NCBI GenBank assembly: GCA_958496175.1
Contig: OY292275.1
Location: 12,276,001-12,340,000, forward strand
DNA from: Sisyra terminalis
Lineage: Eukaryota > Arthropoda > Insecta > Neuroptera > Sisyridae
Length of the DNA: 64,000 bases
Direction of reading: 5' to 3'
The notes beneath the pieces were generated by a model, which saw only the letters and a program-made list of their open reading frames with translations, had not been told where the DNA came from and did not search any database. Positions 44,496-56,480 of the stretch are shown here, piece by piece. The position numbers and the translations under genes were made by a program. Within the stretch, counting starts at the first letter, position 1. Every line of letters starts with the position of its first letter.

Positions 44496-46391
44496 TCACA
44501 ATTTCATTTCCCATATCACAATATGTGCATCATTACTGTTAGGCTCTTTCATAGACAACAAATGTTTGGGCTTATCAGCCGCACAACAAGGTTGTCGCCA
44601 ATTAACATACCCTCGTCCTCCCATTAGAGTAATCACAGTCCTCCGGGTAAGTTCTCCAGGAGGTGTTTGCGCTGCAATTGCCTTGGCCGTTGGCTTCTCA
44701 TTTGCCACTGATTTGATAGTAGCGACATTATCAGCAACCGTCACACTTATGGTGTTATTTACATCGACTCCAATTTGTACATTTCGACTTGCGTTGCTAT
44801 TATTCCGAGATACACTCCGACCAACCCCATTTCTAATAGCCATACTTTCCTCCGAACCAGAAGAGGTATAAAGTGACGACGAACGGGAATCAACTGACCA
44901 ATTTGACAAGTCTAAAGACCGAGGTCGGCCAACTTTCATTCGTAATCGACGGTCCAGTGTGCTTACTTTTCCAGGAATTGCTGCTAGTTCTGGGTCACTT
45001 CTTCGAAGTGACTCGTAAACTGGAGCACCATCTTCACTTTCATAGTCTTTAATGTACATTAGTTCGCCATACAAGCCATAAACATCGCACGTATCTCCTG
45101 AGCCTTGCGATGAAGTGGTTGAAGCCGAAAATGAAGTCACTCCCGAACCTAGACCTCGTGGTAACGTCTTCGAAAGACGCGACATATCGCAATCTTTGGA
45201 TCGCCTTCTACGCAATACTACTGGACTGCTTGTTAGTTGATGTTTCAATTTTGCGGTCATTGAAGTAACGGAAGAATCGCTCAGTTGTTTCTCAAGTTTT
45301 TGTTTGTCGTCTTTGGTTTCGTTTTCGGCTATGGTTGCAACTTCTTCCTTTTTATTTTGTTTTGGTTCTGGTAACGCTTCTTTGGGGACTGTGATTATGT
45401 TAGAGGGTTTTGTAGGATGCAGAGCTAGTAAGAATGATATGGGTCCAAAATGAGCGTGATAAGAGATATTTACACGTCCACTTATAATGGGAACTCCTTC
45501 TAATCGAGGAAGTGGAATCGTCAAACAAATGCCAACGTTTGTTCCAACCCATAGCAGTCCTTTGCATGCCATTAGGGCTGTAACATGCACGGGAGATCGT
45601 GAATTGTTTACACAATCACGACTTGGGCAGTTGTTGGGAGAATCTGCACTTTTTGCTATTCGCATTACATTTGATGCGATGTTGATGTCTTGGAGATGCT
45701 TGAATGTTTCTGTGTGATACAGACATACAGTACTTGAATTTTTGAGTGATATCCACAATCCGATTCCGGAATGAGCCATTAAATTCACGTTTCCTACGAG
45801 TTCGTGTTGTACGATGAAATGCTTTTGAATTTCTCCTGTAATCGCATTCAACACCCACACTTTCTTGCCACACGCCGCATAAACTGTCATGTTGATTGGC
45901 AAAAGTGAAGCGACAGGATCGGAACCAAGCATTAACGATTGAGGATCTTTTAAAATCCAGCTTCCGTCGATGGGATTTCGTCGATATACCAACAATGAGC
46001 CGTTTCCAAGAGCTACAAACACACTATCACAATGACTCTTGATATGTGTGATAACTGCTGGAACAACACAGCTGCCAACTTCTTCCTGTTTTTCTGGGTC
46101 ATTAGCTGCATATAAAATCAACTTTCTGCTATCGGTTCCCAACCAAACCGTATCTTCAGGAACTTGAACTTCACTGTAACCCTTGACGAACTCCATTGCA
46201 GTTACTTGTGTTTCGACTAGATCAAAAGCGCCAACATCTCTCAAAATTCCAGCTTGTTGATGGTGTTGCTGTAAGATAGCTATATGACTACTAGCACCGT
46301 CCGATGTACAAATCCACAGGTAGTTGTTGGTTTTGCCTTTTCTTCGGCTTGGTTTTGGCGAGTTCACAGAATAGAAACATCCACAGCGCAC
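44496..46391 (-). CDS. GEF exon h (beta-propeller and C-terminus)
   Basis: 1896 nt from gtttctag to TGA at 44496-44498. It encodes [68 protein letters not shown] and VSISYHAH-like [14 protein letters not shown] charged, Ser-rich insert (about residues 1015-1240 of the model) separates these from [16 protein letters not shown] and VIWEMKL, probably the final blade. Several minus/plus ORFs overlapping it are shadows. Confidence 0.92.
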   Translation of the reverse strand: MRCGCFYSVNSPKPSRRKGKTNNYLWICTSDGASSHIAILQQHHQQAGILRDVGAFDLVETQVTAMEFVKGYSEVQVPEDTVWLGTDSRKLILYAANDPEKQEEVGSCVVPAVITHIKSHCDSVFVALGNGSLLVYRRNPIDGSWILKDPQSLMLGSDPVASLLPINMTVYAACGKKVWVLNAITGEIQKHFIVQHELVGNVNLMAHSGIGLWISLKNSSTVCLYHTETFKHLQDINIASNVMRIAKSADSPNNCPSRDCVNNSRSPVHVTALMACKGLLWVGTNVGICLTIPLPRLEGVPIISGRVNISYHAHFGPISFLLALHPTKPSNIITVPKEALPEPKQNKKEEVATIAENETKDDKQKLEKQLSDSSVTSMTAKLKHQLTSSPVVLRRRRSKDCDMSRLSKTLPRGLGSGVTSFSASTTSSQGSGDTCDVYGLYGELMYIKDYESEDGAPVYESLRRSDPELAAIPGKVSTLDRRLRMKVGRPRSLDLSNWSVDSRSSSLYTSSGSEESMAIRNGVGRSVSRNNSNASRNVQIGVDVNNTISVTVADNVATIKSVANEKPTAKAIAAQTPPGELTRRTVITLMGGRGYVNWRQPCCAADKPKHLLSMKEPNSNDAHIVIWEMKL

Positions 46392-49300
46392 CTAGAAACG
46401 AAAAAAAAAATGTTTTTGAAATATTTGAATCAAATTTTAAGAAAATGGATCTACCTCAGTTTGATGCTGTGATCTGTAAACAGGCTGTGCTCGCACAAAT
46501 AGAGGCATTTTCGTCGATGGCCTCTGCTCTTGTTCTGGAATTTCCCAAGCAGGCGAATTGGCTGGATCTAAAGCTAGTTGTGCTAATCGCAGTTCCGTGA
46601 TCCATTCTTTCTTGACCGATGGATTGTCGGTTTGGAACGTGAAGATTTCTTCTTTTCCGTTTTTATTTCTTGCGATTAATTGCAAACAGCATGAGTCTAC
46701 CCAAGCCATTTCTTCATCTTTGCGTTGAATAGAACCTTGAATTGAGCTGAGAATTTTTCGCGTACATTCCACTGTCAAGCCGTTGTAACTGCCTTTGAGT
46801 GTCGAAACTAAGTCTGATATTCGACTCATCACCTCGTAATCGTGCATCAAATAATTCATTTCGGCACAGAGGTTGTCTACACCAGTAGCAGACATTCCGT
46901 TGGAGTCCAGCTGCGATGTGGCACTTCCATTGGACTTGAGACTTCCCCCGCGATTTAATCCAGTGGTTAAGAGGCGGCTAAGTGTTGGAGATGCACTTGT
47001 GTCTTGTACTTCCACGTCTGAAACCGGATATGTCCATTTTAAACTCAGTCTTTCGCTAGCGCCAAAATCGTCCGATGCTTTTGGAGCTACCGAAACGCAT
47101 ACGACCAAATCATTCAAAAGAAGTAAGCGACGACTTTTAGATTTCGTTATCATTCCATTTTGATTAAACTCCTAAAAAAGAAAAATCAATCAATTATTTT
47201 CGATAAAAAAAAGAATACTAATTTCATACCAATTGAGTCACGTTATCTTCACGAAGTAAATAACGATTTCCATCGGATAAAGGTCGTACTGCAAACTTTC
47301 CACTGATATGTCGAAGCATTTCCTTGAAAGCTTGATACTGCTCAGATTCACGTTTTCTCTCATTTAACATTTCTGCCAGAGATTCAAGTTGCGTAAGAGC
47401 TAGTTGAAGAGACATACGGTCATGATGTCCTTGAGGAGTGTGTTTTAAAAGATCCTGAAAATGAGGAAAATGACATAAAAAGGGAAAACGAAAAAAGAAG
47501 AAGATTTAACATACTTGTAAAAATAAAATAAATTGAGGAAATCGTTGAACTGGCTTCACCATAAGACCAAAGAATGATAACCGATCATGTGAACTGATCT
47601 GTTTCACCTGGAAAATTTAATATTAGTTAATTTGGACGTTTTAAATAGTTTCAATTTTTACCTTTAGGAAGTCAGCTAGAGCTGATTTTCGTTTGGATTC
47701 CATTTTGGCCAAATCCAAAGCGACTGAAAAATTATTTATAAATCCACTATAAATATCTAATACAACCGCTTTGGAAAAAGATGCGACAAAAACGTCTCCG
47801 ATCCGTTCATCCCTGTCCCAATTACGCACACTTTCAGCCAAAGCTATCCGGAATAATGTATGGCACTGTAGAATTTCCGGCAGTCGATGGAAAAGTGTGT
47901 TTATTTTTGAACTACTTAAAATCGGAGGATTACTTTCAACTAATGGTTTCTTGTAATCCTAGAAGGAACAAAAACGTTTTATTTTTAGCAATAATTAATT
48001 CATGTCATTGTTTGTGCCCTAAATAAATTCATCTTTTATCGAAATACTTACATTTACAAGTCTTTGGAGTGTAGCTACATAATTATTTTCACTATGCACG
48101 ATAGCTGTTACAATCATCCTCCGCTTTACTTGTGCAGGGGTGAGATTCGGCGGGGGCGGCGGTAATGATGGTGGAACTTGCCGCCGATGTTGCAAAAAGC
48201 AATTACCGAAACTGGATTCCTCTTCCACCTGGCAAAAAAAAATCATTTGAAAATCATTCGTGTTTTACCTATTAACTCATAGCGACAAATTAGAAAAAAA
48301 AAACAAATTTTGCATTTATCAGGAAAAGAACTTAATAGTATTCGGATATTAACTTTGAAATTAGAAATTCAAATGCGTCATTCAATCGAGTTCTATGAGT
48401 ATTTAGAGCGAATAAATTCAAGTTGGAAAATTAAATATATCTCGATTTTTTTTCTGAGTATAGATTTGGAGTTTAACTGCCTATTTAATGATCTGTCGAA
48501 AAAAATAATACAGTATTTACAAGTGATTATGCCTGAGGAGGTTTCAAACTGGTACAATAAATCAAAAAATTATATGTAAGGCAAATTATATTGCTTTTAA
48601 TACTGACACAAAATATGTAAGCAGTTAAATTGAAGTATATTTAAAGTAGTAAAAGGTGTCAAATGTAAAATAAAATCAAAATATTTTAAGAGAATTTTTA
48701 TTATAAAACTTTTGAACCAATCAAGTTCTACCATCACTATCAATAACAAGTTTTACTAAAACGTATCAAAAATTTGTTATTGAAACTAATTATTCAATTA
48801 AAAATATAGTAAATTTCAAAATCGGTCAATATAATCATTTATCTAAGGTACTGTTTTTCAAAATGGGTTCCGTAGAACTCTGGAGTTCCATGAAAAAAAA
48901 TTGGGGTTTCACAAAACAAGTTGTAGCATAACTTTTTAATAAGTATTCGTAAGATAAACTACAATATTTTCATTAAAATTCAGCAAACTATTAATGTAAG
49001 ATATAACTTCCATATTTCTAATAAATTTGTCAAATTTAGTAAGATCGTCTTAAATATCTACTTATACTATTCAAGTTTATAATAGATTAAGGCATGGCAA
49101 GAGTTCCATGATTTGCAAAAACATTCGTAAAGGTTCCACGAGAAAAAAAGTTTGGGAAACCCTGATCTAAGGTGATGAAAAAGCTTTATGTATAAATTGT
49201 CCGCCAAAATTTTGAGAACACCATGATTATATCAGGAATTTGAAAAAAAAAATCTCAAAAACTTTGAAACTTAGAAAAAATAATAATTATAGAAAAACTT

Positions 49301-52300
49301 AATAAATTCAAAGAAAAAAATTTAACCGATTTTTCATCCAAAAAGACTTCTTTTCATTTAATTTAAATTTTCACCATTCTTAGCCTCTTAGCTAAAAATT
49401 TTCTTATTATTTCTGGTTAAAAATTGTTTCAAATTGCTTGGAGTATCCTTTCCAAGTCTTCAAACAAAAAAAGCAGTGTTTCCAAGCTTTTTTATCTAGT
49501 CCATCCCTCAAATAATCTATTGAGTTGAGATCGGAACTTTGTGGTGCTCAAACTATATTTTCCCAAAATTTTTCTAATTATTCCCTTTCTAAAAACTATC
49601 TACATAATTTAAAGGTATGCTTGGAATCATTATCCCGAAGCATAATGCAACTATTACCAAATTAATTCTATTCCAGATGAGACGCCATTCCGTTCTAAAG
49701 TAGTTTTAAATTGCTCTTTTTCCCTAATTCCTTCAATTTGGACCAAATTTCCAATTTCGTAGCCTAAAAAACAACCCCAAACTGTTTCCTTGTGACCCCG
49801 TTAGTAATATGAATATATGTCTTCAATTTATTAGTTATGAAGTAATTAAGCCTTTGAATTTCCCTTCTGCACAAATGGTTGCAATCGCAGATAGCATTTC
49901 TATGCTAATTTCGTTAACTTTTCCCATTTTGAAAAACACCTGGTTAGTTTAAATTTCAAAATAAGTAGAATTTTTTATGTATGGAAATTACGATAAAGTA
50001 AAGGAACCAGAAATAATCACAAACCACTGCAAAAATATTTATTTCATGAAATTTCAACAGTCAAAAAATGTGATCGAAGTAAAATAAAATGAAATTTTTT
50101 CTTATTTTTAATATATTCAGAAAGTAACAGTAATACCTATATCAATTAACGTATATAACTGCTCTCATTCGATGCTTTTGAGTGTTTTGAATCGAAACAC
50201 ATTTATTGCGCCCTAAATACACAAAATTATATCTTCTTGGATCTCAATAATAACTGGATTCAAATTTCTTTCTAATTATCGATATTTGAAGCAAATTCTG
50301 GTAAATATTTTCATTTATACTTAAATTGCCTTAAATTTTTAGCCTCCAGTGCAAGTACCATATTATAAACTCCAAAGCTTGTGTAAGCTTTTTCGTAAAT
50401 ATGTTTATTTTTCAATTTCTATTTCAATTGAAACTGTTAATGCCACAGTTGAACGGTTGAATGGTTCAATGGTCATTAAGCTTTTGCATAGTATGAAACC
50501 AAAAATTTCACAATTTTATTATTTCTTAGGTACAAGTGTGAAATAGGCCTATAAAATTTATAATTAATTTACTGAATTCCTTAATGGTTTCCAAGATTTT
50601 GTATTCACACTTTTATGTATTCACTGTGTAATATTTCCCAATTCAACAAATACCATTTTTGTTTGCGTATGGCCGTTACTTAACGTTTATGATAAATCAC
50701 GCGGGATTACTAAAATCTGAATAGCATTTCAAGACAAATTCACTTTTCAATATTTTCCTATTGTCAAAGCGAGAAAGCGAAATGAAAACCTCATACAATT
50801 GATTGGAAGACGAAGAGGTCACTGTACGAATGATGCGAACAAAGAAAATATTTGTAAATTTATGACAAGTAAAATAAAATAGAAAATTCCATTAAAAAAC
50901 TATAAAATATTTAAGGTATATTATATGCTAGTCGCAAAGGGAGATTGAATTTGAGATAAGTTTTTGAAGATTACGAAGAACAAAGTTTCAAGCTAACGAT
51001 GGAGCCTCTTTTTTCGTTACAGCTATTGCACATTTGTAGCCAATTTAATCCATCGTATGCCACGGATAGGACGTGCCTAGGAAAATATCACTAATTGGAA
51101 AAGTTATAACGAAACAAGCACTAATTAATGAGGTAATGTGCAAATTAAAAGTTTTATTGTAACAAGCGGCTCTAAGAGTGGGAATTGTTCGAGTACCAGA
51201 CCAAAAGGGAAATGTTTCCAAGTTTGAACTTCTCGTGTTTAATAGAAGTAGTACATTAAAAAATTTTGAAGAGTTGGGTTTTCTTTGGACTTACCTCTGG
51301 AAGCAATGGCATTTTGTTGCCATTGTTGCAGCTGGTACCACCGCCGGTTCCAGATGGTCCCCGTAAAGGATCGGCTCCTTCATTACCACCAATTTCATAT
51401 TGGTGAGTAGAACCACGACGTATCGAAAACCATCTCGACAGCCGCCCTTGAGCTGCCGCCGCCGATATTGGGGAGGCTTCACTTGGCAAGGCGATATCCA
51501 GAGATAATCGCCCGCCACTGCCCGACCCACCACTATTTCGCCACAGTGTTCGTGCTTTGTTCAAAGTATTCCTCAGTTGACCATTACTTCTACAACAAAA
51601 AGAAAATACAACCAAACCATTAACAAAACACAACAGAAAATTTTCAATCACAATCACTTCACTATCGTTAATTAAACGTATTTACGTCGCAAAGATCTAT
51701 GAATAACTAAAAATAAGCAGTTTATCAACATTGGCGTCTACACAAAATCGCCCCTTCTTATTTCGTTTGACAATGATTTCAAAGATCGTATAAATTGATC
51801 ATTTGACTGTCCTTGGGATCTGTAGTTATAAATTGGTCAAGAGTAAATAGTGTGTTGGGCTGATTTGAATAAATATTCAAAAAACGTGTTTATTGTATGA
51901 CAGCATCGTAAAATAAATTGATTCTTAATAGTTTCAATTACAGGTGCCTGGGTAATTTGAAATTGAATAAACATTTAGTCAATATGTATCGTAAATATTT
52001 TTGATTAACTTCAACATTATTGACTTCATAAAAAAGAAAGTTAATTATGCTGGACAAAGTTTGTACCATATAGATATTAGAATGAATTCGCTATTTTATT
52101 AAGACTACTTTCTCATTTTACCTTATTGATTGGAGTATTTTAAAATTTTTGGACGAAATTTAGAGAAAATTAGCAATTGAGAAATAGGGAATTCTACATT
52201 ATTGACCAAGTGCAAACATTTCAATGTTCAATGTCAAAAAATCAATGTAAAAACTGCAATAAATTTTCGAAACATAATTTTGTTGTTGAATTAATCGAAC

Positions 52301-54333
52301 AGGACCAACAATAATTTTTTTTTTAGTTTTTCTGCATTAGATACAGTAAAGCAGTGGTTCTTAACCTTGTTGGAAGTACTGACCCCCAACAGTTTCATAT
52401 ACTCTTTCACCAAACCCTTTTTTTATTAAGCTGGGTTATCCAGGATGAGGTTACCAGGATGAGTGTTGAACCTCAACACTGTAGTCTCAGGGTTTATTGT
52501 GCTTCCTGGTTCCCTACTTCACTTTGTTACGACCAAGCAGCTGGGAGAACTTCAGCACTCGTCACTCTTGATGCTTTCCGAAAATTTTAGTTCCCGGGCT
52601 TGCTATCCCCAGTTCCTCATATGTCCATTCGTTCAGAGCGCCACATTCCCACAGACGTGAGAAGCGGTTCCATCCTATGCCTTATTTATTCTACAGTGGC
52701 CGGTTATTAGATCCGTTACCACTGTGACTTGTTTTCTTGTAAGACCAAGTATTTCAGTAGTTAGTTTTTGTGATGGTTTTTCCATCATTCTTTTAATGTG
52801 CTTTTGTCCGGTAGTGTTCTTCCATTTTATACAGTGGTTTTTGTAAACCTATTCCTTGATGGGTATCACCGAACCCTTTTTAATTGGAAAAATAAAATAT
52901 GATTTCTTAAAATTCAAATCATTGGTTTATAGTTATATATATAGAGGTGTGAAAATTATTAGACTCAAAAGAAGATTTTAACTTTCTTCCAGCAATAAAT
53001 CGCCCAGAGTGTAAAACATCCAACATCAGTTATGGTTTGGAGTTGCATGTTAGCAAAGGGTACCGGTAGGATATACATTGTGGAAGGTACTATGAGGCAA
53101 GACCAATATATACAAGTCTTGGAAACGAGGTTATTGTCTCAAACTAAAGAGTGGTTTCCGGAAGAAAATTTTATCTTTATGCAGGATAGAGCTCCTTGCC
53201 ATAAAGCCAAAAAAGTTATGGATTTCCTTAAAAATTCTAACATTAATGTGCTTTCTTGGCCAGGAAATAGTCCTAATGCTAATCTCATAGAAAATTTTTG
53301 GGCCATTGTCAAGAAAAAACTAAAAAAAAAAATAAACTATTGCAACACGGGTGGATCTGATTACCGAACTCATAAATATTTGGCACCATAATAAAATATA
53401 AATGAAAAAATAGTAAAGAGCATGCCAGGATGGGAAAAATAAATTATTAACAATAAAGGGTACCTAAAATATTAGATGAGTGAAGTTATTGTAATTTTTA
53501 AATTTATGACATTAAAAAACAAAAATGTATTTTTTTCTCCAGAGTTGTCTTAAGTCTAATAATTTTCACACCTTTGTAGGTATTATGAGTCGGGGGTGCG
53601 TCTTAGCCTCCGCCGAATTTGTGAAGCTAATTCACCGAACCCTTGAGATTCGATCCCAATTAAGAACCACTGCAGATTTTGGTCATTTTTGTGTAAAATA
53701 AAATCAAGCAAAGTTGAAATTAAACGAGATTAAACATGCACATTGTTGAATTTTCCATTTCCCGTGCTTTTCATTTGAACAATGACAATTTTTTTACCCT
53801 TATTTTTTTTTTTGTTCCTCTTGCTTTCAAAAAATAAAAACGTAATAAAACGTTTAACAGTAATATAATAGCGAATTCAAGTCCAGTTTTGACTTATACT
53901 ACAAAAGAGTACAATACATTTTTTGCTTGTTTAATAAAGTAAATATTAATGCTATTTTTCATTTAACAAAAGTCATAAACCAGGGAAAGTATAAGAGTTC
54001 AACGTGGTATATGAAATGAATTTTGATAGAGTAAATTTTTAATTCCTGAAGGGTATTTTTTAGGGGTAAAATTCAATACTTACTTCGTACTGGATGCGAC
54101 GCTTCGATCACTTTCTTCATCTGAAGAAAGATCCGGTTCTGAGGCACTGCACCAGCTTTCCTCCGAGCTGATCGTCCGCTGTGAGGGTGTATGATCTAGT
54201 CGTCGTCCTCCAGGGGTTGTATGCACTTGAACCTGGTGCGTTTGCTGACAGGGGTTATGCACAACGCCCAATGACCCCACAATGCCTCCTCCACCAGCTT
54301 CGTCCCACGACCCGGATCGTAACCGGGGCTCAT
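44496..54333 (-). CDS. Rho guanine-nucleotide exchange factor, ARHGEF17/ARHGEF10-type, 5' partial
   Basis: Exons in transcript order are 54333-54084, 51589-51295, 48228-48052, 47958-47662, 47607-47515, 47454-47230, 47171-46455 and 46391-44496. They total 3950 nt and, with one base from the missing upstream exon, 1316 residues plus stop. Domains by residue: disordered Ser-rich N part 1-210, DH about 216-405 with [22 protein letters not shown] about 430-660, and beta-propeller from about 690 with the last strand at the C-terminus (HIVIWEMKL). A DH-PH pair followed by a WD-like propeller with LWVGTNVG and SYHAHFGP is characteristic of ARHGEF10/17. It should load GTP on RhoA-class GTPases at the membrane and cytoskeleton. 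Junctions are inferred by frame and homology. Confidence 0.9.
46455..47171 (-). CDS. GEF exon g (PH domain)
   Basis: 717 nt from tttttag to GAG|GTAGAT. It encodes [20 protein letters not shown], a long insert with Ser and Leu runs, a helical stretch [20 protein letters not shown], and then [20 protein letters not shown] and [12 protein letters not shown], the closing PH helix. The insert between early and late PH strands is about 120 residues and is in one exon. Confidence 0.9.
47230..47454 (-). CDS. GEF exon f (DH end, linker)
   Basis: 225 nt from attttcag to TTG|GTATGA. It encodes [20 protein letters not shown], then [17 protein letters not shown] and [19 protein letters not shown], the end of DH and the start of the PH linker. 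Confidence 0.92.
47515..47607 (-). CDS. GEF exon e (DH, last helices)
   Basis: 93 nt from ttttccag to CAA|GTATGT. It encodes [20 protein letters not shown]. The KPVQRFP motif is the most conserved DH stretch and lies in the GTPase-binding helix. Confidence 0.92.
47662..47958 (-). CDS. GEF exon d (DH domain)
   Basis: 297 nt from ttctag to AAG|GTAAAA. It encodes [20 protein letters not shown], then [26 protein letters not shown] and [14 protein letters not shown]. All are standard DH conserved segments. Confidence 0.9.
48052..48228 (-). CDS. GEF exon c (start of DH domain)
   Basis: 177 nt from ttgccag to AAT|GTAAGT. It encodes [20 protein letters not shown], a proline run and [20 protein letters not shown], the first DH helix with the Glu that contacts the GTPase switch. 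Confidence 0.9.
48850..49164. mobile_element. hAT-type MITE with perfect target duplication
   Basis: Flanked by perfect 9-bp copies atctaaggt at 48841-48849 and 49165-49173; the hAT duplication is normally 8 bp, so one base may belong to the element. The right end agtttgggaaaccctg resembles the other hAT ends in this window. No ORF. Confidence 0.7.
49198..49935 (-). pseudogene. Tc1-like transposase relic, internally deleted
   Basis: On the minus strand, ATG at 49935-49933 opens [20 protein letters not shown] then stop. From about 49782 the DDE region reads [18 protein letters not shown], then after a frameshift [16 protein letters not shown], stop, and [17 protein letters not shown]. Catalytic Asp of DNDSKHT and of SDLN remain. 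The middle of the protein is missing. ttgtccgccaaaattttgag at 49198 looks like its terminal repeat. Non-functional. Confidence 0.75.
51295..51589 (-). CDS. GEF exon b
   Basis: 295 nt from gttgtag to GAG|GTAAGT. It encodes [18 protein letters not shown], a Gly-rich stretch, [20 protein letters not shown] and NKMPLLPE. No domain recognised. Phase 1 at the start matches exon a, phase 0 at the end matches exon c. Confidence 0.82.
52942..53576. mobile_element. Tc1/mariner element, deleted, 635 bp
   Basis: Inverted ends aggtgtgaaaattattagac (52945) and its mirror near 53553-53572, flanked by TA at 52940-52941 and 53577-53578. It lies within the hAT element, so it inserted later. Inside is a transposase fragment (53005-53391). 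Confidence 0.85.
53005..53391 (+). pseudogene. Mariner/Tc1 transposase C-terminal fragment
   Basis: Open reading with [20 protein letters not shown], then [20 protein letters not shown] and [20 protein letters not shown]. The family motif QDNAPCH is QDRAPCH, and SPDLNPIENLW is [11 protein letters not shown], losing the second catalytic Asp. After KKKINY a shift leaves the frame that would read TELINIWHH. The N-terminal DNA-binding half is deleted. Non-functional. Confidence 0.8.
54084..54333 (-). CDS. GEF exon a (N-terminal disordered region)
   Basis: After gttttcag, the frame reads [17 protein letters not shown] with an upstream split codon, then [21 protein letters not shown] and ends S-S-T plus AA at donor GTAAGT. 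Acidic-serine clusters suggest CK2 sites, an inference. More exons must lie upstream. Confidence 0.8.
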
Positions 54334-55512
54334 CTGAAAACAAACGAATCTTTCAGTACAACTCCAAAACTTTCTAGAAGACAATTTTTTTAAGTAAAAT
54401 CTAAATAACCAATTGCTTTTAATGGTTCTCAAAAAATATGCTTTTTGTATTAGAAATAATAAAAGTGTAAATTTCCAGGTTCGAACCCCATCCCCCTAAT
54501 TGGCTGATATTAATCCGACGACAATGACACTAAACAATAATCGACAGCAAAATCGAGACAAAACAATCTGTATTTTTTTTCTGTAACCATAAAACGGCTG
54601 ACCGATCCGATCAAAACATATTTATTTTTCGATTTGTTCAAATAATAATATTAAATCAGTATGTGCAATCAAGCGTAGCTCCATCATATCAAATATTCAA
54701 CTGCGAGTAAAAAAAATTAATAAAAATTAATTAATATCAATTCGTGCCGCAATTAAAATAATTATCTTTCGCTATATATCAAAACTAATTAGTTGAATTT
54801 CTGAACGTTTGAACTATACCAAGATGAAAATTAATAAATGAACGAGTTTACATTTTATTTAAATGACACGTAAAACTATGAACTAAATAGATAATCGTTG
54901 AGAAAAATCCCCACGGATAAAAGTTCCACATTCCAGTTCTGAAATTATCTGCTTTTCATCGAACTTTGAAGATTGCTCTTAACATATTGTAAACAAACGT
55001 TTTTTTATTGGTGGTATTTTTTCATTTGAATTTTCTTTGTCGTTTCAACGAAGTACTTAAATGATGATTTGAACTACTGAATGAAAAAATGTTCTTGAAT
55101 TACTGCTTACTATTACATATATTTATCAAGTTAAAGACGTATGTTTACGCTCTTAGGTAGCAGAGGTTTACGGAAAAGAAAAATAAAACAATCATTAAAA
55201 CGTTTTATAGAATCAAAAATGAAGGACATACGTCATTGTATAAGGATTCCTCAGAAAAATTTTGTAAAAAAACTTTAAAAGTAATTTTATGTATAATATA
55301 TAAAATAGTCATTCTCAATAACACAATACTTTGTAACAGTGAAACATCTAAAAGACCATAATGAAACCTAGGAAGAAAGAAAATCATAATATGCTGGTAC
55401 GTCTATTAAAAAGACATTGCTATTTTAGAAAAAAATTCCTAACTATAAGGAAAAATTATATTGAGTCACTTGACTGCCCAGCTATGATTTAAAGCCGTCT
55501 TAATTTTCTGAG

Positions 55513-55733
55513 CAGTACTTCTTAACCTGGGGTGCCCGCACCCCCGGGAAATGCGGCAAGGTACTTTTGAGGGATACGAGAGAAGCCCCTAATAATATAA
55601 TTTTTTGATAATAAATATCGTAAAAAATATACTTTTCTTAATTAAAAAAAAAACAAACACATTTTTCATTGAGGTATGGAGCCCTATTTTCATAATCAAA
55701 AGGGTGCGGGTCACTTAAAAGAAACACTACTCC
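55513..55733. mobile_element. hAT-like MITE
   Basis: Start cagtacttcttaacctgggg and end gggtcacttaaaagaaacac-tac are inverted with mismatches, sharing cttctt / aagaaac and gcgggtgc blocks. About 220 bp, no ORF. Confidence 0.5.
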
Positions 55734-56480
55734 TGAGGCACCTGGACATGAGCTGAGAAATACACATAAAGATCCATGGGCTATTTGACGAGCTGTACTT
55801 CAGAAGTTGGCCTGACCAATTAGAACTAGAATGAAAGCTAGGACGCAATAGTTTTTTTGGAAGATGGAAAGCAGGAAAACGAAAAACTCTAAAGAGAGAT
55901 CCCCAGAACAATGAAGAAAGAGAAGAAGCAATTTTGTTTTCAGAAAAGAAGGGATCGTTTTGTAAGCGGTTAAATTTATGATCAAGATATAGGGATTATA
56001 GATTGAGAACTTAGAGGCTTAGATCTTCATAAGATGTGCAATTTTTTTAATAGTGTAGTCCAGTATTTCTCACACTATGGGTTGTGTCCCCCAGTGGATT
56101 GCGAACGAATATTGATTGGCTTTAATGATGCGGTTCATTTAAAAGAAACACTACTCTTGAGGCATCTGGACATAGAACTAGGAAGAAAGCTGGGACACAA
56201 TAATTTTTGTAAGATGGAAAGCAGGAAAACGGAAAACTCTAAAGAGAGACCCCCAGAACGATGAAGAAAGAGAAGAGGCAATGTTGTTCTTTTGACAAAA
56301 AGGGATCGTTTTGTAAGCGGTTGAATTTTTGATCAAGATATAGAGATTATAGATTAAGAACTTTGAGATTTAGCACTTCACGAGGTGTGCTATTTTTTTA
56401 ATAGTGTAGACCAGTATTTCTCAATCTATGGGTTGCGTCCCACTAGTGGATTGCGAGCGAATATTGATTGGCTTTAATGA
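55721..56480. repeat. Direct duplication, ~425-bp period
   Basis: gaaacactactc(c/t)tgaggca(c/t)ctggacat begins at 55721 and again at about 56145. Both copies continue with gatggaaagcaggaaaac, ggatcgttttgtaagcggtt, gatcaagatata and cagtatttctcac/aat. The second copy has deletions. Copies carry hAT-like ends. Confidence 0.7.

Larger units (their letters stand above)
48229..51294 (-). other. GEF intron b-c with Tc1 and hAT remains
   Basis: GTAAGT donor and ttgccag acceptor, 3.1 kb. Contains a hAT MITE (48850-49164) and a Tc1 relic (49198-49935). The rest is AT-rich; an ORF at 48310-48579 is not recognised. Confidence 0.7.
52352..53672. mobile_element. hAT-like element, host of a nested transposon
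   Basis: Starts cagtggttcttaaccttg and ends cccaattaagaaccactg, so the terminal inverted repeats match (cagtggttctta). Length is 1321 bp including a 635-bp insertion, so about 686 bp without it. Repeats of ccgaaccctt lie inside. No transposase, so non-autonomous. No clear 8-bp duplication seen. Confidence 0.7.
51590..54083 (-). other. GEF intron a-b with nested transposons
   Basis: GTAAGT donor and gttgtag acceptor, 2.5 kb. It contains a hAT element (52352-53672) with a Tc1/mariner inside (52942-53576). Flanks are AT-rich. Confidence 0.75.

Noticed and set aside
44566..47163. Plus-strand ORFs over the GEF exons
   Set aside because: They are antisense shadows of strongly coding exons.
48310..48579. 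89-codon plus-strand ORF in GEF intron
   Set aside because: No recognisable motif or splice context; AT-rich chance ORF.
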